A stretch of 55,286 nucleotides of DNA from Acidobacteriota bacterium (GCA_020850715.1 JADZED010000014.1:1-55286); one strand, 5' to 3'; shown: positions 1 through 8,544, numbered from the stretch's first letter. Made by a program: numbers and translations. Notes: generated from the sequence alone by a model not told the origin.

Positions 1-128
1 AACTGTGCGCGATCGGACGGTGGCAACATGACGCAGAGTTTCGGCATAAACATGCCGCCACCGTACCGAAGCGTGTCGGAGAAGTACAGTGAAATCGTGT
101 ACTAACCATTCGTACGCACGAGACTAGA

Positions 129-725
129 ATGATCGCACCGATGCCGCTGGCCATCGCCGCCGCCTATCTGATCGGATCGATTCCTTTCGCGCTGCTGCTG
201 GCGCGGCGGTGGGGGGGCGCCGATCTGCGCCGCATCGGCAGCGGCAATCTCGGCGCCGCCAACGTGCTGCGGGCGACCGGGATCACGGCGGGGGTGCTCG
301 TGGCCGCGCTCGACATCCTGAAAGGGGCGCTCAGCGTGTTGGTGGCCGAACGGCTCGCCGGCGGGGGCGCCGGGCCGGCGGCCGCCGGCTTCGCGGCCAT
401 CGTGGGGCACGTCTATCCCGTCTGGCTGCGGTTCCGCGGCGGGAAGGGGGTGGCAACCGCCTGCGGCGTGTTCTCGATGCTCGCGCCGATGGCGATGCCT
501 CCCGCGCTGGCGATCTTCGTCGCGACGGTCTGGGCGAGCCGGTACGTCTCGCTCGGCTCGATGGTCGCGACGCTGTCGGTCCCGCCGCTTGCCTACGCCG
601 CGGAGGTGCCGCCGTCGATTGTGGCCGCATCGTGCGCGGCTGCCGCGCTGATCGTGTTCCGGCACCGGACCAACCTCTGGCGCCTGCGGGCCGGCACGGA
701 GCGGCGCATCGGGGTGCCGACCTGA
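129..725 (+). CDS. plsY: Glycerol-3-phosphate acyltransferase PlsY
   Basis: This integral membrane enzyme transfers an acyl group from acyl-phosphate to the sn-1 position of glycerol-3-phosphate, the first step of bacterial phospholipid synthesis. The 198-residue protein matches the family length. It is almost entirely hydrophobic helices, starting with AYLIGSIPFALLLAR. It carries the family motifs SGNLGAANVLR (about residues 37-47) and HVYPVWLRFRGGKGVAT (about residues 96-112), which bind phosphate and substrate. The ATG at 129 has only a weak ribosome binding site. The stop overlaps the start of gpsA (TGATG), so the acyltransferase is translationally coupled to the enzyme that makes its substrate. 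Confidence 0.95.
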   Translation: MIAPMPLAIAAAYLIGSIPFALLLARRWGGADLRRIGSGNLGAANVLRATGITAGVLVAALDILKGALSVLVAERLAGGGAGPAAAGFAAIVGHVYPVWLRFRGGKGVATACGVFSMLAPMAMPPALAIFVATVWASRYVSLGSMVATLSVPPLAYAAEVPPSIVAASCAAAALIVFRHRTNLWRLRAGTERRIGVPT

Positions 726-1741
726 TGCGCCGGGTGGCAGTCCTCGGAGCCGGCAGCTGGGGAACCGCGCTCGCCGTGCACCTGGCGCGCGTCGGCCATG
801 AGGTGCACCTCTGGGCGCGCGACGCCGATCTCGTGGCAGACATGGCGGCGCATCGCGCGAACCGCGTGTATCTGCCCGAGGCGATGTTCCCCGGGACAAT
901 GGCGGTGACGCACGCCGTGGACGGGGCGCTGCGCGGCGCGGATCTGGTCGTGTCGGCCATTCCGTCGCACGGGTGCCGCGCCGTGATGGCGGCGGCGGCG
1001 CCGTACGTGCCCGCGGGGGCGGCGATCGTCAGCGCGACCAAGGGGCTGGAGTCGGGCACGCTGCTGCGGATGTCGGAGGTGATCGCGCAGGAGGTCGGCA
1101 CCGGCCATCCCGTCGTCGTCCTCTCGGGGCCCAGCTTCGCCAGCGAGGTCGCGCGCGGGCTGCCGACGGCGGTGCTGGCCGCGTCTTTCAGCGCCGAAGC
1201 GGCGGAACTGGCGCAGGACGAGTTTCGGGGACCGGCGTTCCGCCTGTACGGGAGCAGCGACGTGATCGGCGTCGAGATCGGCGGTGCGATGAAGAACGTG
1301 ATCGCGATCGCCGCCGGCGTGGCCGAGGGCGTCGGACTCGGACACAACGCGCTTGCGGCGTTGATCACGCGCGGCCTCGCAGAGGTCACACGGCTGGCCT
1401 GTGCGGTGGGCGCCAGGCGCGAGACGCTCGCGGGCCTGAGCGGGTTGGGCGATCTCGTCCTGACCTGCACGGGCGAGTTGAGCCGCAACCGGCGGGTGGG
1501 CATCGAGCTGGCGCGCGGGCGGCCGCTGTCCGACATCCTGGCGACGATGAAGATGGTGGCCGAGGGGGTGCGGACGACCCATGCCGTGCTGGCGCTCGGC
1601 GCGCGCCACGGCGTCGAGCTGCCGATCACGACGCAGATGGACGAGGTGCTCAGCGGCCGCTCGGACATCCGCGCGGCGCTGGCGGCGCTGATGCTGCGGC
1701 CGCAGCGCGCCGAGGCCGAGGCCGCCGACCGCATCGGGTAA
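725..1741 (+). CDS. gpsA: NAD(P)-dependent glycerol-3-phosphate dehydrogenase
   Basis: The enzyme reduces dihydroxyacetone phosphate to sn-glycerol-3-phosphate in the cytoplasm and so feeds PlsY, encoded just upstream. The 338-residue protein opens with a Rossmann nucleotide-binding motif (VAVLGAGSWGTALAV). It has the family signatures VSATKGLE, LSGPSFASEVARG and GGAMKNVIAIAAGVAEG, the last with the catalytic lysine, and a helical C-terminal substrate domain with SGLGDLVLTCTG. The ATG at 725 overlaps the plsY stop. A much longer open frame extends upstream, but homology begins exactly at this methionine. Confidence 0.96.
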   Translation: MRRVAVLGAGSWGTALAVHLARVGHEVHLWARDADLVADMAAHRANRVYLPEAMFPGTMAVTHAVDGALRGADLVVSAIPSHGCRAVMAAAAPYVPAGAAIVSATKGLESGTLLRMSEVIAQEVGTGHPVVVLSGPSFASEVARGLPTAVLAASFSAEAAELAQDEFRGPAFRLYGSSDVIGVEIGGAMKNVIAIAAGVAEGVGLGHNALAALITRGLAEVTRLACAVGARRETLAGLSGLGDLVLTCTGELSRNRRVGIELARGRPLSDILATMKMVAEGVRTTHAVLALGARHGVELPITTQMDEVLSGRSDIRAALAALMLRPQRAEAEAADRIG

Positions 1742-1750
1742 GATCGCGTC

Positions 1751-2674
1751 GTGGGACTGTTCGGCCGGATCCGCGAGAGTCTCTCGCGCACGACCCGCCA
1801 GATCGTCGATCGATTCGACGAGATCGTGCGCACGGCCGACGCGCCGGAGCGGCGGTCGCGGCCGGTCGACGTCGAGACCATCGAGGCGCTCGAGGAAGTG
1901 CTGATCGCGGCGGATGTCGGCGTCGGCGCGACCAGCCGCATCATCGCCGCCGTCGGAAAGCGTCCGCGCAACGGCGCCAGCCTCCGCGACCTGGTCAAGC
2001 GCGAGATCCGCGACATCTTCGCCGCCGCCGATCGGGCCCCGGCTGCCGGAGGGCCGCCGAGGGTGACGCTCGTGGTGGGCGTCAACGGCACCGGCAAGAC
2101 CACGACGGTCGGCAAGCTCGCGAACCTTCTGAAGCAGGAAGGACGCCGGCCGCTCATCTGCGCCGCCGACACGTTTCGCGCCGCCGCCGTCGAGCAGCTG
2201 GAGATCTGGGCGAACCGCGCCGGGGTCGAGATGGTTCGTGCGCGCGAGGGCGCCGATCCGGCGGCGGTGGTGTTCGACGCGATCTCCTCGGGGAAGGCGA
2301 AAGGGCGCGATCCGATCCTGGTGGACACGGCCGGCCGGCTGCACACGCGCGTGAACCTCATGAACGAGCTGGAGAAGATCCGGCGCGTGGCCGCGCGCGA
2401 AGTGACCGGCGCCCCCCACGACGTTCTGCTGGTGCTGGATGCGACCGTCGGCCAGAACGGCGTGACGCAGGCGCGGGAATTCATGGGCGCCGCCGGCGTC
2501 AACGGCATCGTGCTCACCAAGCTGGATGGCACGGCGAAGGGCGGCGTCGCCGTCGCGGTGGCCAACGACCTGAAGCTGCCGATCCGCTATGTCGGTGTGG
2601 GCGAGGCGATCGACGATCTCGTGGAGTTCTCCGTCGACGAGTACGTCGACGGCCTGTTCCAAGACAAGTGGTGA
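1751..2674 (+). CDS. ftsY: Signal recognition particle receptor FtsY
   Basis: FtsY is the membrane-associated SRP GTPase that receives Ffh-ribosome complexes and delivers them to the Sec translocon. The 307-residue protein has only a short basic amphipathic N-terminus (GLFGRIRESLSRTTRQIV) and lacks the long acidic A domain of E. coli. The four-helix N domain is followed by the G domain with the P-loop GVNGTGKTTTVGKLA, DTFRAAA, DTAGRLHT and TKLDGTAKGG. The start is GTG, 9 nt after gpsA. Its partner Ffh lies about 3 kb downstream. The stop overlaps the GTG of ribD. Confidence 0.95.
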   Translation: MGLFGRIRESLSRTTRQIVDRFDEIVRTADAPERRSRPVDVETIEALEEVLIAADVGVGATSRIIAAVGKRPRNGASLRDLVKREIRDIFAAADRAPAAGGPPRVTLVVGVNGTGKTTTVGKLANLLKQEGRRPLICAADTFRAAAVEQLEIWANRAGVEMVRAREGADPAAVVFDAISSGKAKGRDPILVDTAGRLHTRVNLMNELEKIRRVAAREVTGAPHDVLLVLDATVGQNGVTQAREFMGAAGVNGIVLTKLDGTAKGGVAVAVANDLKLPIRYVGVGEAIDDLVEFSVDEYVDGLFQDKW

Positions 2675-3750
2675 GCGCCGCGCAGTACATGGACCGCGCG
2701 CTGTTCCTGGCTGCGCGCGGGCGCGGACGCACCAGTCCCAACCCGCTGGTCGGCGCCGTCGTGGTTGCGCCCGACGGCGTGGTGGTGGGCCAGGGCGCGC
2801 ACGAGCGTGCCGGCGGGCCGCACGCGGAAGTACGCGCGCTGGACGCCGCGGGCGGCCGGGCCTGCGGCGCCACCCTCTACTGCACGCTCGAGCCGTGCTG
2901 TCACGTCGGGCGGACCGGACCCTGCGTCGAGCGGATCGTCGACGCGGGCATCGCGAAGGTCGTGGCGGCGGTCGAGGACCCCAACCCCCTCGTGAGCGGC
3001 CGCGGGTTCCGCTATCTCCGGTCGCGCGGCGTGGCGGTCGAGGTCGGGCTGGGCGCCGCGGCGGCGTCGGCGATCAACCAGCCGTTCTTCACCCTGGTGC
3101 GCGCCGGCCGCCCTTTCGTGACGCTGAAGGCGGCGACGAGCCTCGACGGCTGCATCGCGGCGCGCGCCGGGGTGCGCACCTCGCTCACCTCGGCGGAGGC
3201 CGATCGGCACGCCCAGCGCGCGCGCGCCGGGGTCGACGCCATCGGCATCGGGTCGGGAACCGTGCTCGCCGACGACCCGCTGCTGACCGTCCGCGGCGCC
3301 TATCGCGAGCAGCCGCTGACGCGGGTGATCTTCGACCGGCGGCTCCGCACCCCGCCCGCCGCGCGCGTCCTCTCGACAGCCGCCGCCGGGCCTGTCATCA
3401 TCATCACGTGCGCCGGGGCGGCGAGCGCCCGCGCGCGCCGCGCGCTGGAGGCGGCGGGCGCGCGTGTCGAGGTTGCGGCCGACGCGAGCCTGGGCGCGGC
3501 ATTGCGACTGCTGGGTGCCAGCGGGATCGGGTCGCTCCTGCTCGAAGGAGGCGCCGTGCTGCACGCGGCGGCCTGGGACGAAGGGCTCGTCGACTACGTG
3601 CGGTTGTATGTGACGCCCCGGACGCTCGGGCCCGGCGGCGTCCGGCTGTTCGACGGACGTCGCTTCAGATCGGGGCGGCTCCTGAATCTGCGGGTGGAGC
3701 CGGTCGGCGTCGACGCGCTCATCGAAGGGTATGTTCACGGGCCTCATTGA
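2671..3750 (+). CDS. ribD: Bifunctional riboflavin deaminase/reductase RibD
   Basis: RibD catalyses the second and third steps of riboflavin synthesis, deaminating the GTP-derived pyrimidine and reducing its ribose side chain. The 359-residue protein has an N-terminal cytidine-deaminase-like domain with zinc ligands in GPHAEVRAL and TLEPCCHVGRTGPC. The C-terminal reductase domain begins near VTLKAATSLDGCIA and includes IGIGSGTVLADDPLLT and LLLEGGAVLHAAAW. The GTG at 2671 overlaps the ftsY stop by 4 nt, and homology begins a few codons later at YMDRAL. The 3' end overlaps ribE by 20 nt. Confidence 0.95.
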   Translation: MSAAQYMDRALFLAARGRGRTSPNPLVGAVVVAPDGVVVGQGAHERAGGPHAEVRALDAAGGRACGATLYCTLEPCCHVGRTGPCVERIVDAGIAKVVAAVEDPNPLVSGRGFRYLRSRGVAVEVGLGAAAASAINQPFFTLVRAGRPFVTLKAATSLDGCIAARAGVRTSLTSAEADRHAQRARAGVDAIGIGSGTVLADDPLLTVRGAYREQPLTRVIFDRRLRTPPAARVLSTAAAGPVIIITCAGAASARARRALEAAGARVEVAADASLGAALRLLGASGIGSLLLEGGAVLHAAAWDEGLVDYVRLYVTPRTLGPGGVRLFDGRRFRSGRLLNLRVEPVGVDALIEGYVHGPH

Positions 3751-4357
3751 AAGCGTCGGCGAACTGATCGAGCGGAAGCCGACCACCGGCGGCTTTCGCG
3801 TGCGCATTGCCACCGATCTCGCACCGGCGCTGGGTCCGGGCGACAGCCTGGCCGTCAACGGCGTGTGTCTCACGGTCGTGCTGGCGGAGGCTGGCGAGGT
3901 TCACGCCGAGGTCGGCCCAGAGACCGCGCGCGTCACGACGCTCGGCGCGATCGACCGCGGCGCGCTCGTCAACCTGGAGCGCCCGCTGCGGGCCGACGGC
4001 CGGATCGGCGGCCACCTGGTGCAGGGACACGTCGACGCGACCGGCCGCCTCGAGGACCAGCGCCGCGATGCCGGGTTCCACTGGCTCACCATCAGTTTTC
4101 CTCCGCAGCTTGCGCCCTACATCGTTCACCGCGGCTCGATCGCGGTCGACGGCATCAGTCTGACGGTGGCCGGGCTGGGATCCGACCGCTTCGACGTCCA
4201 GATCGTGCCGTACACTCATCAGCAGACGAACCTGCGGACGCGGCAGCGGCGCGACCGGTTGAATCTCGAGTGCGACATGATCGGCAAGTACGTGGCGCGG
4301 GCGGCGGAGCTCGCGGGTCTTGCGCTCCGCGTCCGGCCAGGAGGCGGTGCACGTTGA
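3731..4357 (+). CDS. ribE: Riboflavin synthase alpha chain
   Basis: The enzyme dismutates two 6,7-dimethyl-8-ribityllumazine molecules to riboflavin plus a pyrimidine. The 208-residue protein shows the two lumazine-binding repeats of the family. The first begins MFTGLIESVGEL and includes GDSLAVNGVCLTV. The second includes GGHLVQGHVDATG, GSIAVDGISLTV and a closing NLECDMIGKYV. It starts inside the 3' end of ribD and its stop overlaps the start of ribBA, so the three genes are translationally coupled. No lumazine synthase gene (ribH) lies in the cluster. Confidence 0.95.
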   Translation: MFTGLIESVGELIERKPTTGGFRVRIATDLAPALGPGDSLAVNGVCLTVVLAEAGEVHAEVGPETARVTTLGAIDRGALVNLERPLRADGRIGGHLVQGHVDATGRLEDQRRDAGFHWLTISFPPQLAPYIVHRGSIAVDGISLTVAGLGSDRFDVQIVPYTHQQTNLRTRQRRDRLNLECDMIGKYVARAAELAGLALRVRPGGGAR

Positions 4358-5604
4358 CGCGGCACCCGATCGCCATCGCCAAGGGCGCGCGGAAGCCCGG
4401 CGGCCCGTTTGCGCGCATCGAAGAGGCGATCGACGCGATCCGCGAGGGCCGCATGGTCATCGTGGTCGACGACGCCGATCGGGAGAACGAAGGCGACCTG
4501 ACGATCGCCGCCGACAAGGTGACGCCGGAGGCCATTACGTTCATGGCCCGCCACGGGTGCGGCCTCATCTGCGTCGCGATGACGCCCGAGCGGCTCGACG
4601 AGCTCGAGATCCCCCTCATGGTCTCGAACAACAGCTCGCGCTTCGATACCGCGTTCTGCGTGCCGATCGAGGCGAAAGGTCGGACGACCACCGGCATCTC
4701 GGCTGCCGATCGCGCGGCCACCGTGCGCGCGGCGATTGATCCGCACACCCGGCCAGGCGACCTGGCGCGGCCGGGCCACATGTTCCCGCTGCGCGCGCGC
4801 CCCGGCGGCGTGATGGTCCGGGCGGGGCAGACCGAAGCGGCCGTCGATCTGGCGCGGATCGCCGGCCTGTATCCGGCGGGTGTGATCTGCGAAATCATGA
4901 ACGAGGACGGCACGATGGCGCGGGTGCCGCAGCTTTCGAAGTTCGCCCGGCGGCACAAGCTCCCGATGATCACCGTCGCCGACCTGATCAACTACCGCAT
5001 GCGCACCGAATCGCTGATTCGCCGCGTCGCGGTGGCCAGGATGCCCACGCGGCTGGGCGAGTTCCGCGTGTACGCCTTCGAGAGCGACGTCGACGGGCAG
5101 ACCCACCTGGCCTACGTCAACGGCGACATCGGCGACGGCCGGAACGTCCTGGTCCGCGTGCATTCGCAGTGTCTCACCGGCGACGCGCTTCACTCGATCC
5201 GCTGCGACTGCGGCGCCCAGCTCGACGCGGCCATGCAGCGCATCGCCGAGGAAGGGCGCGGCGTGCTGCTGTACCTGAACCAGGAAGGACGCGGCATCGG
5301 CCTCGCCAACAAGATTCGTGCGTACGAGCTGCAGGACGAGGGGTTCGACACGGTCGAAGCGAACGAGCGCCTCGGCTTCAAGGCCGATCAGCGCGACTAC
5401 GGCGTCGGCGTGCAGATCCTCCGGGAGGTCGGCGTGCGCTCGATGCGGCTGTTGAGCAACAATCCACGCAAGCTGGTCGGGATCGAGGGCTACGGGCTGT
5501 CGGTCACCGAGTGGCTGCCTCTGGAGGTGCCGCTGCACGAGGCGACGCGGCGGTACCTCACCACGAAGAAGGAAAAGCTGGGCCACAAGCTGTCCAGCGT
5601 CTGA
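4354..5604 (+). CDS. ribBA: 3,4-dihydroxy-2-butanone-4-phosphate synthase / GTP cyclohydrolase II
   Basis: This bifunctional enzyme supplies both riboflavin precursors. The N-terminal RibB domain (about residues 20-215) carries DDADRENEGDL, HTRPGDL and the GVICEIMNEDGTMAR segment. The C-terminal RibA domain (about 220-416) has the zinc site HSQCLTGDALHSIRCDCG and the arginine-containing LNQEGRGIGL. The start is a TTG at 4354 overlapping the ribE stop. It is chosen because a GGAGG lies 9 nt upstream and homology starts soon after. The protein is 416 residues. Both domains look catalytically intact. Confidence 0.95.
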   Translation: MTRHPIAIAKGARKPGGPFARIEEAIDAIREGRMVIVVDDADRENEGDLTIAADKVTPEAITFMARHGCGLICVAMTPERLDELEIPLMVSNNSSRFDTAFCVPIEAKGRTTTGISAADRAATVRAAIDPHTRPGDLARPGHMFPLRARPGGVMVRAGQTEAAVDLARIAGLYPAGVICEIMNEDGTMARVPQLSKFARRHKLPMITVADLINYRMRTESLIRRVAVARMPTRLGEFRVYAFESDVDGQTHLAYVNGDIGDGRNVLVRVHSQCLTGDALHSIRCDCGAQLDAAMQRIAEEGRGVLLYLNQEGRGIGLANKIRAYELQDEGFDTVEANERLGFKADQRDYGVGVQILREVGVRSMRLLSNNPRKLVGIEGYGLSVTEWLPLEVPLHEATRRYLTTKKEKLGHKLSSV

Positions 5605-5617
5605 CGCGGGAGCGAGA

Positions 5618-5926
5618 GTGACGGTCAAAGGTCAGCTGGCGGCGTGTCGGGATTCGTTGATGGCGGGCATGCGCGCGGCCACGCGCGGCCCCTCGCCCAA
5701 CGATCGAGCGTCGACGATCCTGCGCGCCTGCCTGGATCTGGTCGAGCACATGACCAGGCAGGCCGCCGAGGTGAGCGTGGCCGAGGTGAACACCACGCTC
5801 GGCGTGCTCGATCAGGCGGTCCGCGACATGGAGAACGACGGCCTCGAGACGCACGCCTCGACGATCGCCGTGCGGAACGCCAAGGATCGCCTGCTCGCGC
5901 TCAAACAGGAGATGGTCGTCAAGTAG
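5618..5926 (+). CDS. Conserved-looking small helical protein, function unknown
   Basis: This is a 102-residue soluble protein starting with GTG 13 nt after ribBA. I do not recognise a family. It is mostly predicted helix (LRACLDLVEHMTRQAAEV, AVRDMENDGLETHA, AKDRLLALKQEMVVK) with no signal peptide, membrane segment or cysteine cluster. In many bacteria ribH and nusB follow ribBA, but this protein resembles neither. It is probably cotranscribed with the riboflavin genes. The ffh promoter begins only 4 nt after its stop. Confidence 0.6.
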   Translation: MTVKGQLAACRDSLMAGMRAATRGPSPNDRASTILRACLDLVEHMTRQAAEVSVAEVNTTLGVLDQAVRDMENDGLETHASTIAVRNAKDRLLALKQEMVVK

Positions 5927-5930
5927 GCCG

Positions 5931-5960
5931 TTGACACCTCGAAGCGCGCTCCATTACGAT
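5931..5960 (+). promoter_or_regulatory. Candidate sigma-70 promoter for ffh
   Basis: TTGACA (5931-5936) and TACGAT (5955-5960) are separated by 18 bp in the gap between the 102-residue protein and ffh. Transcription would start about 25 nt before the ffh ATG. The -35 is a perfect consensus and the -10 matches 4 of 6. Confidence 0.6.
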
Positions 5961-5990
5961 AAGCGTTTGTCGTAGAGCGGGTTAGCGGCC

Positions 5991-7355
5991 ATGTTCGATT
6001 CCCTCGGCACACGGCTCCAGGACGTCTTCAAGTCGCTTCGAGGCGAGGCGCGGCTGACGCCGGAGAATATCGAGCAGGCCCTGAAGGCCATCAAGCTCGC
6101 GCTGCTCGAGGCCGACGTCAACTTCAAGGTCGTCAAGGCCTTCATCGACCGCGTCCGCGATCGCGCGATGGACGGCGAGGTGCTGCGCAGCCTCTCGCCG
6201 TCGCAGCAGGTCGTCCGGATCGTCCGCGACGAGATGCTGGCCCTGTTCGGCAGCGCCGCAGGGGGGCTCCAGCCGGCGTCGGCGCGGCCGCGCGTGATCC
6301 TGCTGCTCGGGTTGCAGGGTGCCGGCAAGACGACGACGGCCGGGAAGCTGTCGAAGTGGCTGGCGAAGCAGGGGCGGCATCCGCTGCTCGTGTCGACCGA
6401 CGTCAAGCGCCCCGCCGCGATCGAGCAGTTGAACGTGGTGGGGCGGAAGGCGGGGGCGCGCGTTCACGATCCGCCGGGTCAGATGGACCCGGTGGCCCGC
6501 GCGACTGGCGCCGTCGCCGAGGCCGGCACGCTCGGTTTCGACGTGGTGATCGTCGACACCGCCGGCCGGCTCCATATCGACGACGAGCTCATGGCCGAGC
6601 TGGTCGCCATCAAGGGGGCGACCTCGCCGTCGGATCTGCTGTTTGTCGCCGACGCGATGACCGGCCAGGATGCGATCAAGAGCGCGGGCGAGTTCAACGC
6701 CCGCGTGGGCGTCACCGGAGTGGTGCTGACGAAGCTCGACGGCGACGCCCGCGGCGGCGCGGCGCTCTCGGTGGTCTCGGTCGTCGGCGTGCCGATCGCG
6801 TTTGCCGGCAGCGGCGAGACGCTCGACGACCTGGAGGCGTTTCACCCCGATCGCGTCGTCTCGCGCGTGCTGGGCATGGGCGATGTGCTGTCGCTCATCG
6901 AGAAGGCCGAAGCCGCCATCACCCAGGATGATGCCGAGCGGCTGGAGCAGAAGCTCCGCTCGAACGAGTTCACGCTCGACGACTTCCGCGATCAGCTGAG
7001 GACCATCCGGAAGATGGGCCCGCTCGATTCGCTGATGGGCATGCTGCCCGGCATGGGCAGCCTGAAAGCGCTGGCGGAGCACAAACCGGACGAGAAACAG
7101 CTCTCGCGCGTCGAGGCGATCATCGGTTCGATGACGCCGGAAGAACGGCGCAGGCAGCACATCGTCAACGGAAGCCGCCGCAAGCGGATCGCGAAGGGAA
7201 GCGGGACGTCGGTCGAAGACGTCAACCGTCTGCTGAAGCAGTTCGTGCAGATGCAGAAGATGCTGAAGTCGCTCGGCGGGCTGGCCGGGCGGGGCGGCGG
7301 AGGACGGAAGGAAGCCCGCCGCCGCGCGATGCAGATGCTGCGCAGCCGCCGGTAA
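5991..7355 (+). CDS. ffh: Signal recognition particle protein Ffh
   Basis: Ffh is the SRP54 GTPase that binds 4.5S RNA and signal sequences of nascent inner-membrane proteins. The 454-residue protein has the N domain, the G domain with LGLQGAGKTTTAGKL, DVKRPAAIEQL, DTAGRLHID and TKLDGDARGGAAL, and a methionine-rich M domain from about residue 300 (MGPLDSLMGMLPGMG, NGSRRKRIAKGSG, the latter binding RNA). It ends in a basic KEARRRAMQMLRSRR tail. It begins the ffh-rpsP-khpA-rimM-trmD-rplS-rnhB block found in many phyla and probably has its own promoter at 5931. Confidence 0.97.
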   Translation: MFDSLGTRLQDVFKSLRGEARLTPENIEQALKAIKLALLEADVNFKVVKAFIDRVRDRAMDGEVLRSLSPSQQVVRIVRDEMLALFGSAAGGLQPASARPRVILLLGLQGAGKTTTAGKLSKWLAKQGRHPLLVSTDVKRPAAIEQLNVVGRKAGARVHDPPGQMDPVARATGAVAEAGTLGFDVVIVDTAGRLHIDDELMAELVAIKGATSPSDLLFVADAMTGQDAIKSAGEFNARVGVTGVVLTKLDGDARGGAALSVVSVVGVPIAFAGSGETLDDLEAFHPDRVVSRVLGMGDVLSLIEKAEAAITQDDAERLEQKLRSNEFTLDDFRDQLRTIRKMGPLDSLMGMLPGMGSLKALAEHKPDEKQLSRVEAIIGSMTPEERRRQHIVNGSRRKRIAKGSGTSVEDVNRLLKQFVQMQKMLKSLGGLAGRGGGGRKEARRRAMQMLRSRR

Positions 7356-7444
7356 CGGCGGCGCTCGGCGCGTCCGCCTCCAGGCGGATCGTGCGCAGCG
7401 TAACAGGTGTCCGGGTGAGCGCCGGAGCCATTCAGGAGCGTGTG

Positions 7445-7711
7445 ATGGTCGCCATTCGCCTACGCCGTGCCGGTTCCAGCAAGCGTCCCTTCTTCCGCGT
7501 CGTCGTCACCGACGCGCGGGCCGCCCGCGACAGCAGCTTCGTCGAGATCCTCGGACACTACAGCCCGCGGTCGAAACCCGCCGTCGTGGACGTCGATCGC
7601 GAGCGGGTGCAGTTCTGGATCAGCCGCGGAGCGCAGCCGTCGGATTCGGTGCGTACGCTGATCGCGCGCCACCTGACGCCGAAGCCGGCGCCGGCGGCCG
7701 GCGGACAATGA
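7445..7711 (+). CDS. rpsP: 30S ribosomal protein S16
   Basis: This small-subunit ribosomal protein has 88 residues, the usual size. It begins MVAIRLRRAGSSKRPFFRVVV, the typical S16 N-terminus. VEILGHYSPRSKP and the late WISRGAQPSDSVRTLI segment are also characteristic. The ATG at 7445 is preferred over longer in-frame GTG codons because family homology starts there and GGAG lies just upstream. It follows ffh and overlaps khpA by 4 nt. Confidence 0.95.
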   Translation: MVAIRLRRAGSSKRPFFRVVVTDARAARDSSFVEILGHYSPRSKPAVVDVDRERVQFWISRGAQPSDSVRTLIARHLTPKPAPAAGGQ

Positions 7712-7968
7712 GCGGCGCCCGCGAGGTCGTCGAGGTCCTCGCCCTGGCGCTGACCGGGCGGGCCGATCAGGTGCACGTCGCCGAATCCCGGCACCACGAC
7801 ACGACGCTCGTGGAGCTGTTTGTCGGCCCGGGCGATCTCGGGAAGGTGATCGGCCGCCAGGGCCGGACCGCCGCGGCGCTCCGGACGCTGGCGGCGGCGG
7901 CCGGCGAGCGCGAAGGCAAGACGGTCACGCTCGAGATCAGGGACGGCAGACCGCCCGTGCGATCATGA
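7708..7968 (+). CDS. khpA: KH-domain RNA-binding protein KhpA (YlqC)
   Basis: This 86-residue single-KH-domain protein belongs to the KhpA family, which binds RNA, often with KhpB/Jag, and has been linked to cell elongation and RNA regulation in Gram-positives. The GxxG loop is visible as VIGRQGRTAAALRTL, followed by the closing strand TVTLEIRDG. Its place between rpsP and rimM is the conserved position for this gene. The ATG overlaps the rpsP stop. A strong hairpin follows immediately downstream. Confidence 0.9.
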   Translation: MSGAREVVEVLALALTGRADQVHVAESRHHDTTLVELFVGPGDLGKVIGRQGRTAAALRTLAAAAGEREGKTVTLEIRDGRPPVRS

Positions 7969-7972
7969 CGCT

Positions 7973-8009
7973 GCAGGATTGCCGGATGGCCGCCATTCCG
8001 TGATCCTGC
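7973..8009 (+). promoter_or_regulatory. Stem-loop filling the khpA-rimM gap
   Basis: GCAGGAT at 7973-7979 pairs perfectly with ATCCTGC at 8003-8009. Inside it CGGATGGC pairs with GCCATTCCG with one bulge. The hairpin ends one base before the annotated rimM ATG (8011) and has no T tract, so it is not a simple terminator. It could modulate rimM translation. Confidence 0.5.
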
Positions 8010-8010
8010 C

Positions 8011-8544
8011 ATGTCGGCGAGATGGGACGAGATGGCGCTCGTGGGCCGCGTGGCGCGAGCCCACGGCCTGCGGGGCCAGGTGGTCGTGAACCCCGAGACC
8101 GACTTTCCCGAGGAGCGTTTCCGGCCGGGCGCCGAGCTGTTCTTCGAGCGCGACGGACAGATGGCGGCGGCGATCGTCGGGACCGTCCGGTTTCATCGCG
8201 GGCGGCCGATCGTGGCGCTGCGCGGCATCGAGACGATCGGCGAGGCCGGAGCGCTGGCCGGCCTCGAACTGCGCGTGCCGCGCGACCGCCTGGTGCCGCT
8301 GCCCGACGGCACGTATTACCGGCACGATCTGGTAGGCTGCCGGGTCGAGACCTCCGGAGGTGCGCCGATCGGGATCGTGCGCGAGGTGGAGGGCGGGGCG
8401 GGCGGCAGCCGCCTCGTCGTGGAGGATCCCGCTGGCGCCGACGTGCTGATTCCGCTGGCGGCCGAGATCTGCACGGTGATCGACCCGGCGGCGCGGCGGA
8501 TCGTGGTCGACCCGCCGGACGGCCTGCTCGAGGCCAACCGGTGA
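8011..8544 (+). CDS. rimM: 16S rRNA processing protein RimM
   Basis: RimM is a 30S maturation factor that binds S19 and helps assemble the 16S head domain. The protein is 177 residues, with the N-terminal barrel beginning ALVGRVARAHGLRGQVVV and a C-terminal PRC-barrel domain (YYRHDLVGCRVET, DVLIPLAAEICTVID). The ATG at 8011 sits directly after a hairpin and lacks an obvious ribosome binding site. The in-frame ATG at 8032, preceded by GGGACGAG, would give a 170-residue protein and is a credible alternative. The stop overlaps the trmD start. Confidence 0.93.
   Translation: MSARWDEMALVGRVARAHGLRGQVVVNPETDFPEERFRPGAELFFERDGQMAAAIVGTVRFHRGRPIVALRGIETIGEAGALAGLELRVPRDRLVPLPDGTYYRHDLVGCRVETSGGAPIGIVREVEGGAGGSRLVVEDPAGADVLIPLAAEICTVIDPAARRIVVDPPDGLLEANR

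Noticed and set aside
1..105. Open frame from the window edge to a TAA, possibly the 3' end of an upstream gene
   Set aside because: Only 34 codons are visible, third-position GC is lower than in the neighbouring genes, and no motif is recognised. It may be real but cannot be supported.
331..2662. Very long minus-strand open frames across gpsA and ftsY
   Set aside because: They are mirror frames of strongly supported plus-strand genes in GC-rich DNA, with low-complexity Arg/Ala/Ser-rich translations and no family match. The same holds for similar long frames across most other genes.
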